NCBI RefSeq assembly: GCF_021497505.1
Contig: NZ_CP069349.1
Location: 2,445,780-2,509,779 of the forward strand
From: Turicibacter sp. TJ11
GTDB taxonomy: Bacteria; Bacillota_I; Bacilli_A; MOL361; Turicibacteraceae
Length of the DNA: 64,000 nt
Direction: 5' to 3'
The number at the start of each line of letters is the position of its first letter. Within the stretch, counting starts at the first letter, position 1. Position numbers and translations under genes: made by a program. This document shows positions 26,387 through 34,019 of this stretch, piece by piece. The notes below the pieces were generated by a model. It searched no databases. It saw nothing but the letters and a program-made list of their open reading frames with translations, and was not told the origin of the DNA.

Positions 26387-27853
26387 TTAGATAATAGGGA
26401 TGGTCGTTACTTTTTGTTGCTGACCATATGATTTTAAAATATGTTCAAGGATATTCATTCCTTTAATCAGTTGTTCCTCACTACAAGCGGCAAAGCTTAA
26501 ACGAATATACTGTTTCATTTGATTAGCGTGATTGGCGGTAAATGTTGAACCTGGCATGACTAATAAGGAGTGTTGTTGACAAGCTTCACATAACGTTTTT
26601 GCATCAAGATAAGAAGGAAGTTTTACCCAAAAGTGTAATCCTCCATTAGGTTCATGAAAGTAAATCCCATACTGTTTTAACTTTTGAAGTTTTAAAAGCA
26701 TCAGATGATATTTTTTTTCGTAGATATTTTTCATCTGAGTAATGTGTTGAGTCCAATCACCTTCACGTAAGTATAAATCAACCGTTCTTTGAATGAGTCC
26801 AGAAGAAGAGATATCGGTATGATGTTTTGCATTTAGAATGGACATAGCTAATTGAGGAGGAACAACCATGAATCCGATGCGAAGACCTGGCATTAATAAT
26901 TTGGAGAAGCTCTTGATATAAATCACTCGTTGATAAGGATCGCTTGATTTAAAGCTTTTTGAGGATGAATCTGAATTAAAACAAATTTCAGACATGGAAT
27001 CATCTTCAACAATATAGAAATTATATTTTTCAGCTAACTCAATAATTTTATTAATTTTTTCTTGAGAATAAGAAATCGTTGAAGGATTTTGAAATTTACT
27101 CATGAGATAAAGAAGTTTAGGTTGATATGTTTGAATAAGCGTTTCTAATTCATCCACATCTAATCCATCCTCCTCAATTGGTACTTCGTGAATCGTTACT
27201 TCACGAGAACTGAAAGCAGCTAAAGCCCCTGTATAAGTGGGGCATTCGACAATAATATGATCTTTTGAATTTAATATTGCCTTAGCAATAATATCGATTC
27301 CTTGTTGAGCACCTGATACAATTTGAAGATAGTCAGGTGAGGTGTTAATGGAATAGTTTTTCTTTAAGAATAGACAAAGACTTTCTCTTAAAGGAGCGTA
27401 GCCGTTACTTTCTTGATAACCAAAAACGTATCCTTGATCACGGTCTAATACGATATTGAGATACTTTTTAAAAGCGGTAATCGGAAAAACACTAGGATCA
27501 GGGGTTGCACTAGCAAAATTAATTTCATTTTCACCTAGTTGAAGATGCTGATGAGCGATTGACGGTGTAGAATGACTTTTAATAATAGGCGGTTGTTGAG
27601 AAGGCTCTTTTTCTAAAATAAAATACCCGCTTCCTTTTTTAGCTTGAATGAGTTCTTTTGTTTCAAGATGTTTATAAGCAGATACAATGGTTACCGTATT
27701 AACGCCAAGAAAGGTGGCCAGTTTTCTAATAGAAGGAAGCGATGAACCTGGGGATAATTGCTTCGTTTCAATCAATTGCTGTAATTGATTAGCTAGTTGT
27801 AAATACATGGGAATTGAGTTGTTTTTATCTAAGTGTATAGAAATAGGAAGCAT
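26387..27853 (-). CDS. MocR-family (GntR-aminotransferase) transcriptional regulator
   Basis: A 488-residue regulator. Residues about 12-80 form a GntR winged helix-turn-helix (LSPGSSLPSIRKLATFLGVNTVTIVSAYKHLE); the rest is a class I aminotransferase-like domain with the PLP-binding lysine in YIKSFSKLLMPGLRIGF. Such proteins sense PLP or amino-acid derivatives (PdxR, GabR, TauR). A promoter with a dyad over the predicted transcription start suggests autoregulation. The divergent rhodanese gene is a possible target but this is only positional; no pdx or gab genes are nearby. Confidence 0.92.
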   Translation of the reverse strand: MLPISIHLDKNNSIPMYLQLANQLQQLIETKQLSPGSSLPSIRKLATFLGVNTVTIVSAYKHLETKELIQAKKGSGYFILEKEPSQQPPIIKSHSTPSIAHQHLQLGENEINFASATPDPSVFPITAFKKYLNIVLDRDQGYVFGYQESNGYAPLRESLCLFLKKNYSINTSPDYLQIVSGAQQGIDIIAKAILNSKDHIIVECPTYTGALAAFSSREVTIHEVPIEEDGLDVDELETLIQTYQPKLLYLMSKFQNPSTISYSQEKINKIIELAEKYNFYIVEDDSMSEICFNSDSSSKSFKSSDPYQRVIYIKSFSKLLMPGLRIGFMVVPPQLAMSILNAKHHTDISSSGLIQRTVDLYLREGDWTQHITQMKNIYEKKYHLMLLKLQKLKQYGIYFHEPNGGLHFWVKLPSYLDAKTLCEACQQHSLLVMPGSTFTANHANQMKQYIRLSFAACSEEQLIKGMNILEHILKSYGQQQKVTTIPII

Positions 27854-27909
27854 CCTGATCAGTCCTTTTGAGATGATTAGTTTATCTTTATTAAGAAGTC
27901 AGTATAAAC

Positions 27910-27953
27910 TGTTTCGATACAGTTATTATAAAAGATGGATACTATAATGTAAA
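27910..27953 (-). promoter_or_regulatory. Promoter and putative operator of the MocR gene
   Basis: On the minus strand TTTACA (27953-27948), a 17-nt spacer and TATAAT (27930-27925) form a near-perfect promoter. Immediately downstream CTGTATCGAAACAG (27923-27910) is an imperfect palindrome over the expected start point, a likely repressor site. Confidence 0.6.
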
Positions 27954-28170
27954 GAACGTAAGATTGTGACACAGATTGATAAAATAATTCATTATTATTG
28001 AGTTACGATTAATAGTTAGAATGATGTCATCGTAACTGCGATACACGGATAAGGGGTAAAGTATCATTTCTATGTTGACGACATCACGTTTATGAATTAG
28101 AGAATCCTTAAGAATAAAACTTCAAAACAACCAAATACTAATAGTATCTTGAAGAAAGTATGTGATAGAA

Positions 28171-28578
28171 ATGAAAAGACTCGTTGGGAAAATTACATTT
28201 TGTTTAATTTTTATCTTTTTAATGATAGTAGCAATCATTGATTATCATGAATCAGATAGAAATACGAGTCAGCCTGTTTCAACTATTTCTGTCGTTCATT
28301 ACATCAGTCAGCAAGAAGCAGAAAAGTTACTGAAGGAAACGAAAGGTAATATTGTAATAGATGTTAGAAATAATAGTGAATATATAGCGTCTCACTTAGA
28401 AAATGCGATTAATATTCCAAGTAGAGAACTAAACGAACATTTGAATGAACTTGAGATCTATAAGGATAAGACGATTATTCTTTATTGTGAATCAGGTCAT
28501 CGAAGTAAAACGGTAGCTTTACAACTAGAGGCCTTAGGATATAAAACTCTATATGTCATTGAAGGCGGTATAAATTAA
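28171..28578 (+). CDS. Membrane-anchored rhodanese-like protein
   Basis: A 135-residue protein with one N-terminal membrane helix (about residues 8-25) and a single rhodanese domain outside or at the membrane. The active-site loop reads YCESGHRSKTVA, with catalytic Cys in the CxxGxR arrangement, and VIDVRNNSEYIASHLENAINIP is the typical N-terminal half. Rhodaneses carry persulfide sulfur; the target is unknown. ATG 28171 is preferred; a GTG at 28162 is possible because the ribosome-binding site (AAGAAAG) is weak and lies between the two choices. Terminator directly after the stop. Confidence 0.85.
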   Translation: MKRLVGKITFCLIFIFLMIVAIIDYHESDRNTSQPVSTISVVHYISQQEAEKLLKETKGNIVIDVRNNSEYIASHLENAINIPSRELNEHLNELEIYKDKTIILYCESGHRSKTVALQLEALGYKTLYVIEGGIN

Positions 28579-28605
28579 AACATCTCTTAAATGAGATGTT
28601 TTTTA
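28579..28605 (+). terminator. Terminator after the rhodanese gene
   Basis: AACATCTC, loop TTAAAT, GAGATGTT, then T run; the first arm starts at the stop codon. Confidence 0.9.
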
Positions 28606-28707
28606 ATATTTAAAGTTTTTTGAAAAATAAGTAAATAAACATAACAAAAATTGGAATTGTTAATATATTATATTGTAGCTCAAAGAAAAACGGAAGGAGG
28701 CGTTGAA

Positions 28708-28998
28708 ATGGAAAGATGGAATTCTTATGATCAGTCAAACGATGTGAACGAAATCAAAACATTTGAGCCTTCTGTTCAAACCTTTGAGTCTACACCTCAG
28801 AGTCGTTCGAATCAATCTGATTACTTTGAGACTATAAGATGCGACATTCCAGTCATCGTAACAAGAATTGAACATCATCATTATTGCCATCAATATATTT
28901 ATAGACCAGTCACAAAAAAAGAGGTTAATCATTATCATCGAGGGTCACAATTCTTCAAAAAAAGTTGTGACAAAGGTCAAAATACTGATAAGCAATAA
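28708..28998 (+). CDS. Small CotD-like spore coat protein, copy 1
   Basis: A 96-residue His/Tyr-rich protein. Its core IPVIVTRIEHHHYCHQYIY parallels VPVVCKQVENHHYDHEYII of the larger downstream protein, and both resemble the IVPH..NVNHQH core of B. subtilis CotD. The N-terminal 40 residues are polar (Ser/Gln/Glu). No signal peptide. ATG 28708 follows GGAAGGAGG; a longer frame to 28651 lies upstream of that site. The next gene begins 39 bases downstream, so the two form a pair. The ribosome-binding site is stronger than in copies 2 and 3 (AAAAGAGG). Confidence 0.75.
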   Translation: MERWNSYDQSNDVNEIKTFEPSVQTFESTPQSRSNQSDYFETIRCDIPVIVTRIEHHHYCHQYIYRPVTKKEVNHYHRGSQFFKKSCDKGQNTDKQ

Positions 28999-29037
28999 TG
29001 CCACTAATTTTTCTAAAAAAAAGGAGATATAAACATT

Positions 29038-29448
29038 ATGAAACAATATGGTTGTTCACGTTTTATGGGTAAAGAAGAAGAAATGAAATATCAAAAACCT
29101 TGCTATGACGAAGAAAAATGGTATCCAGAAGAAGACGAATGCGAATTCGAAAAAGAAGAAAAATGGGGATGTAAACCACAACGTCCAGAACATGGATGTA
29201 GATGTAAAGTAGTGGTTGAGCCAACTGTATACTGTAAAGAAGAAAAACACTATCGTCATTGTGTAAAACACATTGTGCCAGTCGTTTGCAAACAAGTAGA
29301 AAATCATCACTATGATCATGAATATATTATTGAGAAAAAAGTGGTTAAAGAAAATAACCGCTACGATCATGGTCGTCGTAATGAAGATTGGTGCAAAGTT
29401 GCAGGTTGTGGTCGAGGAAAAAATGAAGACTGCGGTTGTGAATACTAG
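29038..29448 (+). CDS. CotD-family spore coat protein, copy 1
   Basis: A 136-residue, Cys/His/Tyr/Lys/Glu-rich protein with an acidic first half (EEKWYPEEDECEFEKEEKW), one PQRPEHGC unit, then the CotD-type core CVKHIVPVVCKQVENHHYDH and a Cys/Gly-rich tail (CKVAGCGRGKNEDCGCEY). Such composition suits cross-linked, metal-binding or disulfide-rich spore coat. The predicted protein is identical to copy 2. AAAGGAGAT precedes the ATG. Its natural terminator, present after copies 2 and 3, has been replaced here by an IS30 element that begins 14 bases after the stop codon. Confidence 0.85.
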   Translation: MKQYGCSRFMGKEEEMKYQKPCYDEEKWYPEEDECEFEKEEKWGCKPQRPEHGCRCKVVVEPTVYCKEEKHYRHCVKHIVPVVCKQVENHHYDHEYIIEKKVVKENNRYDHGRRNEDWCKVAGCGRGKNEDCGCEY

Positions 29449-29461
29449 TCTGTTTTAAGTT

Positions 29462-30521
29462 GACGAATTGTCAATATAAATGCGACACTTGCTCATGAAA
29501 TAGATCAAATGAAGTTTTCCAACCTAAACATTTTCGTGGTCGATGGTTAATGAGGCAGAGTGCCTCATTAACCTCTTTTTCAGTTACTCGTGCCAAGTCG
29601 GTCTTTTTCGGGAAGAATTCTCGAAGTAATCCATTGGCATTTTCATTACTTCCTCTTTGCCAAGAGGAATAAGCATCTGCGAAGTAAACAGGGACCTTTA
29701 AATCAGCCTCTACTTTGGAATAACAGGCAAACTCTTTTCCTCGATCAACGGTATAGGTTTTGAACGTGTCGTTAGGGAAGTGTTCATATAACTCTTGAAT
29801 CGCTCGATACATCTCTGAAGCCGAGCGATTTTCTATTTTCACGGCCATATAAAAGCGTGTTTGACGTTCAACAAAGGTCGCTAAACACCCCTTACTTTTT
29901 CCACGACTTGAAACCACTGTATCTAATTCCCAGTGTCCGAATGTTTGGCGCTTTTTAACCTCTTTGGGGCGTTGATGAATCGAGGTTCCAATGTTAAATC
30001 GCCCACGTGTTTCTCGTGGTTTTCGACGCTTTCCTTTTTGTCTTAAACAGCTTAAATCTCCTGATAAAATCGTACCATCATAAATCCAACGATAAATGGT
30101 TTTAAATGAAATCACACCCTTTAAAACCGTATGAGAAATTTGTTCAGGCGACCAGGTTAACTTCAAATAGTGTTGAATGGTTTGAATGAGTTCTTCAGAC
30201 TTTACTTCTTTACGGTGACAAGCTAAACGTCGTTTTCCGGCTAATTTCTCTGCTAGCTCAGCCTGATAAGTTTTCTGAGTATTTCGTTTCAATTCACGAG
30301 CAATGGTCGAGTGATGTCGATTCAATTGAGCTGCAATCTGTCTTGTCGAATAGCCCATTTTCAAAAGAACTTCTATACGTGTACGTTCAAATGTGGTAAG
30401 ATGTTTATAACTCATAAATAGCTCTCCTTGTTAAGAATTTGGTGTGGTAACTTCATTCTATAACAAAGATCCTATTTATGAGCTTTTTTTTTATGTGTCG
30501 CACTTAATATTACAATCTGTC
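29462..30521 (-). mobile_element. IS30-family insertion sequence
   Basis: A 1060-bp element. The left end (GACGAATTGTCAATATAAAT, 29462 on) and the inverted right end (GACAGATTGTAATATTAAGT, up to 30521) are 27-nt imperfect inverted repeats with about 20 matches, both ending in TGCGACAC. GTT flanks it on each side (29459-29461 and 30522-30524), consistent with a 3-bp target duplication. One intact transposase fills it on the minus strand. Compared with the other module copies, the 34 bases that form the coat-gene terminator are missing at the insertion point. Confidence 0.93.
29471..30415 (-). CDS. IS30-family transposase
   Basis: A 314-residue DDE transposase, apparently intact. N-terminal helix-turn-helix LTTFERTRIEVLLKMGYSTRQ and the IAAQLNRHHSTIARELKRN motif bind the ends. 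Catalytic residues: Asp165 in HWELDTV, Asp224 in YTVDRGKEF and Glu258 in GSNENANGLLREFFPK, with the 33-residue D-to-E spacing of IS30. Coded opposite to the coat genes; the ATG follows AAGGAGAG. Confidence 0.96.
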   Translation of the reverse strand: MSYKHLTTFERTRIEVLLKMGYSTRQIAAQLNRHHSTIARELKRNTQKTYQAELAEKLAGKRRLACHRKEVKSEELIQTIQHYLKLTWSPEQISHTVLKGVISFKTIYRWIYDGTILSGDLSCLRQKGKRRKPRETRGRFNIGTSIHQRPKEVKKRQTFGHWELDTVVSSRGKSKGCLATFVERQTRFYMAVKIENRSASEMYRAIQELYEHFPNDTFKTYTVDRGKEFACYSKVEADLKVPVYFADAYSSWQRGSNENANGLLREFFPKKTDLARVTEKEVNEALCLINHRPRKCLGWKTSFDLFHEQVSHLY

Positions 30522-30567
30522 GTTTGTATAAATGAAGTTAAATGAGATAGAAGAAATGTATCCTTCA

Positions 30568-30880
30568 TTACAGAACATAAAAATAGATACATAAGAAGTA
30601 AGATAAACTACCGAGTAAAATAAAAATATGAAAAACTTCGTGGTATCCAAAATATTTAAAAATTTGCCAATCAGGCTTAATCGTATAAAGAATTCCACCT
30701 ATTGTATAAAGAACACCACCGAAAATAAGAAGTGTCACACCATTCGTACTTAAAGCAATCAGTAATGGTTCAAAGGCAAAAATCACTAACCATCCCATTA
30801 AAATATAAATTGAAGTCGATAGCATACGAGAACAGTTAAACCAAGCGAGTTTAAATATACTTCCGTAAATAACGATAAAA
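30568..30880 (-). pseudogene. Hemolysin III gene, C-terminal fragment (scar 1)
   Basis: Only the last ~100 codons of an hlyIII-type gene remain (FKLAWFNCSRMLSTSIYILMG ... GYHEVFHIFILLGSLS in part), ending at the same C-terminus as the intact gene at 33072. Sequence similarity stops near 30876-30885, where it joins the upstream region of coat-module copy 2. The frame runs on into unrelated sequence up to 30993 with no start signal. It lacks the N-terminal half including the first metal-ligand motifs, so it is a duplication scar. Confidence 0.85.
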
Positions 30881-30962
30881 AATAAGAAAATAACCCTAAC
30901 AAAAATTGGAATTATTAATATATTATATTGTAGCTCAAAGAAAAACGAAAAGAGGCATTGAA

Positions 30963-31253
30963 ATGAAAAGATGGAATTCTTATGATCAGTCAAACGATGT
31001 GAACGAAATCAAAACATTTGAGCCTTCTGTTCAAACCTTTGAGTCTACACCTCAGAGTCGTTCGAATCAATCTGATTATTCTGAGACTATAAGATGCGAC
31101 ATTCCAGTCATCGTAACAAGAATTGAACATCATCATTATTGCCATCAATATATTTATAGACCAGTCACAAAAAAAGAGGTTAATCATTATCATCGAGGGT
31201 CACAATTCTTCAAAAAAAGTTGTGACAAAGGTCAAAATACTGACAAGCAATAA
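30963..31253 (+). CDS. Small CotD-like spore coat protein, copy 2
   Basis: A 96-residue near-duplicate of copy 1, with a few substitutions (MKRW for MERW at the start, SDYSET for SDYFET). The core IPVIVTRIEHHHYCHQYIY is identical. The ribosome-binding site has decayed to AAAAGAGG compared with GGAAGGAGG in copy 1. Upstream it abuts the hlyIII scar, so its promoter region is the rearranged version. Confidence 0.75.
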   Translation: MKRWNSYDQSNDVNEIKTFEPSVQTFESTPQSRSNQSDYSETIRCDIPVIVTRIEHHHYCHQYIYRPVTKKEVNHYHRGSQFFKKSCDKGQNTDKQ

Positions 31254-31292
31254 TGCCACTAATTTTTCTAAAAAAAAGGAGATATAAACATT

Positions 31293-31703
31293 ATGAAACA
31301 ATATGGTTGTTCACGTTTTATGGGTAAAGAAGAAGAAATGAAATATCAAAAACCTTGCTATGACGAAGAAAAATGGTATCCAGAAGAAGACGAATGCGAA
31401 TTCGAAAAAGAAGAAAAATGGGGATGTAAACCACAACGTCCAGAACATGGATGTAGATGTAAAGTAGTGGTTGAGCCAACTGTATACTGTAAAGAAGAAA
31501 AACACTATCGTCATTGTGTAAAACACATTGTGCCAGTCGTTTGCAAACAAGTAGAAAATCATCACTATGATCATGAATATATTATTGAGAAAAAAGTGGT
31601 TAAAGAAAATAACCGCTACGATCATGGTCGTCGTAATGAAGATTGGTGCAAAGTTGCAGGTTGTGGTCGAGGAAAAAATGAAGACTGCGGTTGTGAATAC
31701 TAG
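31293..31703 (+). CDS. CotD-family spore coat protein, copy 2
   Basis: A 136-residue protein identical to copy 1 in predicted sequence, with the acidic N-terminal half, one PQRPEHGC unit, CotD core and Cys/Gly tail. It keeps its terminator (31719-31750), which copy 1 has lost to the IS30 element. Identity between copies implies recent duplication or gene conversion. Confidence 0.85.
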   Translation: MKQYGCSRFMGKEEEMKYQKPCYDEEKWYPEEDECEFEKEEKWGCKPQRPEHGCRCKVVVEPTVYCKEEKHYRHCVKHIVPVVCKQVENHHYDHEYIIEKKVVKENNRYDHGRRNEDWCKVAGCGRGKNEDCGCEY

Positions 31704-31718
31704 TCTGTTTTAAGTTTT

Positions 31719-31750
31719 AAAAGCTGAGTTCTTAAGGACTCAGCTTTTTT
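31719..31750. terminator. Terminator after coat module copy 2
   Basis: AAAAGCTGAGT and ACTCAGCTTTT form the stem with TTCTTAAGG-type apical sequence, then T. This is the element missing from copy 1. Confidence 0.9.
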
Positions 31751-31796
31751 GTTTGTATAAATGAAGTTAAATGAGATAGAAGAAATGTATCCTTCA

Positions 31797-32109
31797 TTAC
31801 AGAACATAAAAATAGGTACATAAGAAGTAAGATAAACTACCGAGTAAAATAAAAATATGAAAAACTTCGTGGTATCCAAAATATTTAAAAATTTGCCAAT
31901 CAGGCTTAATCGTATAAAGAATTCCACCTATTGTATAAAGAACACCACCGAAAATAAGAAGTGTCACACCATTCGTACTTAAAGCAATCAGTAATGGTTC
32001 AAAGGCAAAAATCACTAACCATCCCATTAAAATATAAATTGAAGTCGATAGCATACGAGAACAGTTAAACCAAGCGAGTTTAAATATACTTCCGTAAATA
32101 ACGATAAAA
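31797..32109 (-). pseudogene. Hemolysin III gene, C-terminal fragment (scar 2)
   Basis: Second truncated copy of the hlyIII 3' end, nearly identical to scar 1 and exactly 1229 bases from it. It keeps about 100 C-terminal codons and joins the upstream region of coat-module copy 3 at the same junction. Confidence 0.85.
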
Positions 32110-32191
32110 AATAAGAAAATAACCCTAACAAAAATTGGAATTATTAATATATTATATTGTAGCTCAAAGAAAAACGAAAAGAGGCATTGAA

Positions 32192-32482
32192 ATGAAAAGA
32201 TGGAATTCTTATGATCAGTCAAACGATGCGAACGAAATCAAAACATTTGAGCCTTCTGTTCAAACCTTTGAGTCTACACCTCAGAGTCGTTCGAATCAAT
32301 CTGATTATTCTGAGACTATAAGATGCGACATTCCAGTCATCGTAACAAGAATTGAACATCATCATTATTGCCATCAATATATTTATAGACCAGTCACAAA
32401 AAAAGAGGTTAATCATTATCATCGAGGCTCACAATTCTTCAAAAAAAGTTGTGACAAAGGTCAAAATACTGATAAGCAATAA
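32192..32482 (+). CDS. Small CotD-like spore coat protein, copy 3
   Basis: A 96-residue near-identical copy of the small coat protein (one visible change, Asp-Ala for Asp-Val near residue 13). Same weak ribosome-binding site as copy 2, same 39-base gap to the larger coat gene. Confidence 0.75.
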   Translation: MKRWNSYDQSNDANEIKTFEPSVQTFESTPQSRSNQSDYSETIRCDIPVIVTRIEHHHYCHQYIYRPVTKKEVNHYHRGSQFFKKSCDKGQNTDKQ

Positions 32483-32521
32483 TGCCACTAATTTTTCTAA
32501 AAAAAAGGAGATATAAACATT

Positions 32522-32989
32522 ATGAAACAATATGGTTGTTCACGTTTTATGGGTAAAGAAGAAGAAATGAAATATCAAAAACCTTGCTATGACGAAGAAA
32601 AATGGTATCCAGAAGAAGAATGTGAATTCGAAAAAGAAGAAAAATGGGAATACGAATCAAAACGTCCAGAATACGGATGTGGATGTAAACCACAACGTCC
32701 TCAACATGGATGTGGAGGTAGACCACAACGTCCAGAATATGGATGTAAAGTAGTTGTTGAACCAACTGTATACTGTAAAGAAGAAAAACATTATCGTCAT
32801 TGTGTAAAACACATTGTGCCAGTTGTTTGCAAACAAGTAGAAAATCATCACTATGATCATGAATATGTTATTGAGAAAAAAGTTGTTAAAGAAAATAACC
32901 GCTACGATCATGGTCGTCGTAATGAAGATTGGTGCAAAGTTGCAGGTTGCGGTCGAGGAAAAGGTGAAGACTGCGGTTGTGAATACTAG
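32522..32989 (+). CDS. CotD-family spore coat protein, expanded copy 3
   Basis: A 155-residue version of the coat protein. It matches copies 1 and 2 at both ends, but the middle has expanded to about three imperfect units of the form K/R-P-Q/E-R-P-x-Y/H-G-C (SKRPEYGCGC, KPQRPQHGCG, RPQRPEYGC) where the others have one. The Cys/Gly-rich tail is kept. Several silent changes set it apart from copies 1 and 2, so it may be the oldest copy, or may have diverged by slipped-strand expansion. Confidence 0.85.
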   Translation: MKQYGCSRFMGKEEEMKYQKPCYDEEKWYPEEECEFEKEEKWEYESKRPEYGCGCKPQRPQHGCGGRPQRPEYGCKVVVEPTVYCKEEKHYRHCVKHIVPVVCKQVENHHYDHEYVIEKKVVKENNRYDHGRRNEDWCKVAGCGRGKGEDCGCEY

Positions 32990-33003
32990 TCTGATTTAAG
33001 TTT

Positions 33004-33038
33004 TAAAAGCTGAGTTCTTAAGAACTCAGCTTTTTTTG
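33004..33038. terminator. Bidirectional terminator between coat copy 3 and hlyIII
   Basis: AAAGCTGAGTTCTTAAGAACTCAGCTTT split in two arms is a perfect palindrome followed by T; it can serve both converging genes. Confidence 0.92.
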
Positions 33039-33071
33039 TTGATAAATGAGGTAGAAGAAATGTATCCTTCA

Positions 33072-33719
33072 TTACAGAACATAAAAATAGATACATAAGA
33101 AGTGAGATAAACTACCGAGTAAAATAAAAATATGAAAAACCTCGTGATATCCAAGATATTTAAAAACTTGCCAATCAGGCTTAATCGCATAAAGAATGCC
33201 GCCTATTGTATAAAGAACACCACCTAGAACAAGAAGCATCACACCATTTGTACTTAATGCAAGTAATAATGGTTCAAAGGCAAAAATCACTAACCATCCC
33301 ATTAAAATATAAATGGAAGTCGATAGCACACGAGAACAATTAAACCAAGCGAGTTTAAATATAATTCCACATATAGCGATTATTGAGACAATACTAAATA
33401 AAATCCATCCTGATTTTCCATTTAAGACCATTAGACAAAAAGGTGTATAAGAACCTACAATTAATACAAATATCATACTGTGATCAAGCCGTTGTAAAAA
33501 ATTAATGACAGGATCTGATGAAATAATCATATGATAAGTAGCTGATGTTGCGTAAAGTAATAGCATACTTAGACCAAAAATAATTACAGATATTAATCCA
33601 GTCAATGTGTAATTTTCCATAACGACTTTAAAAACCATTGCAACTAAAGCAATAAGAGATAAAATAGCACCTACTAAATGAGTTAATCCATTAATCGGTT
33701 CTCTTATGTAATTGTTCAT
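33072..33719 (-). CDS. Hemolysin III/PAQR-family membrane protein
   Basis: A 215-residue protein with seven predicted membrane helices, the intact source of the truncated fragments in the array. PAQR-type metal-site motifs are visible: SATYH (Ser and His, about residues 59-63), LDHSMIF (Asp near 79) and the C-terminal GYHEVFH (paired His). The family includes B. cereus hemolysin III and YqfA/TrhA-like proteins; membrane-lipid homeostasis is proposed for several, and hemolytic activity should not be assumed. RBS GAGGAGG precedes the ATG. An 8-bp inverted repeat (33737-33744 and 33761-33768) lies just upstream. Confidence 0.9.
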   Translation of the reverse strand: MNNYIREPINGLTHLVGAILSLIALVAMVFKVVMENYTLTGLISVIIFGLSMLLLYATSATYHMIISSDPVINFLQRLDHSMIFVLIVGSYTPFCLMVLNGKSGWILFSIVSIIAICGIIFKLAWFNCSRVLSTSIYILMGWLVIFAFEPLLLALSTNGVMLLVLGGVLYTIGGILYAIKPDWQVFKYLGYHEVFHIFILLGSLSHFLCIYFYVL

Positions 33720-34019
33720 ATTTAATCCTCCTCATAATAACTATATCAATTATATTAATTATAGTTATGATTCATGTCATTTAGTGTCTAAAAATAAACT
33801 ATAAACATGATTTAACGATATAAATATACTAGTTATAATACTTAGTTTTTTCATTCGCTATGTTTCTTATAAGTTAGAAAACGCATCTCTTATTATAGGA
33901 CTGAAATATTGACATAAATCCAGTGTAAACGGATGAATACAAGACTAAGTTTGTATCATTTTGTTCTAATTCATTCATTCAACTCATATATTTTTATCAT
34001 ATTATGGGGAGGAGAATAT
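33720..34019. other. Divergent intergenic region hlyIII-flotillin
   Basis: About 300 AT-rich bases. ATAACTAT and ATAGTTAT (33737-33744, 33761-33768) form an inverted repeat just upstream of the hlyIII start and could be an operator. No other structure or gene recognised. Confidence 0.4.

Larger units (their letters stand above)
28640..33038. repeat. Three-copy spore-coat module array with hlyIII scars
   Basis: A two-gene module (small CotD-like gene then larger CotD-like gene) occurs at 28708-29448, 30963-31703 and 32192-32989. Between copies lie truncated 3' parts of a hemolysin III gene on the minus strand; the intact hlyIII gene follows the last copy. Copies 2 and 3 are spaced exactly 1229 bases apart and are nearly identical; the first copy is interrupted downstream by an IS30 element. 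The junction in front of copies 2 and 3 joins hlyIII sequence to the module's own upstream region at a short shared stretch AAAAATAAG. Confidence 0.9.

Noticed and set aside
28640-28700. Sporulation-sigma promoter before coat module copies
   Set aside because: No match to SigE or SigK consensus at acceptable spacing in the shared upstream sequence, although such control is expected.
29056-29370. Minus-strand Phe-rich ORFs opposite the coat genes
   Set aside because: Mirror images of Lys/Glu-rich coding sequence; no start signals. The same applies opposite copies 2 and 3.
31700-31927. Minus-strand 75-codon ORF over the coat terminator and hlyIII scar
   Set aside because: Different frame from hlyIII, no ribosome-binding site; arises from AT-rich sequence.
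28640-33038. CRISPR-like array suggested by repeated units
   Set aside because: Units are over 1.2 kb with coding genes, not short repeats with spacers.
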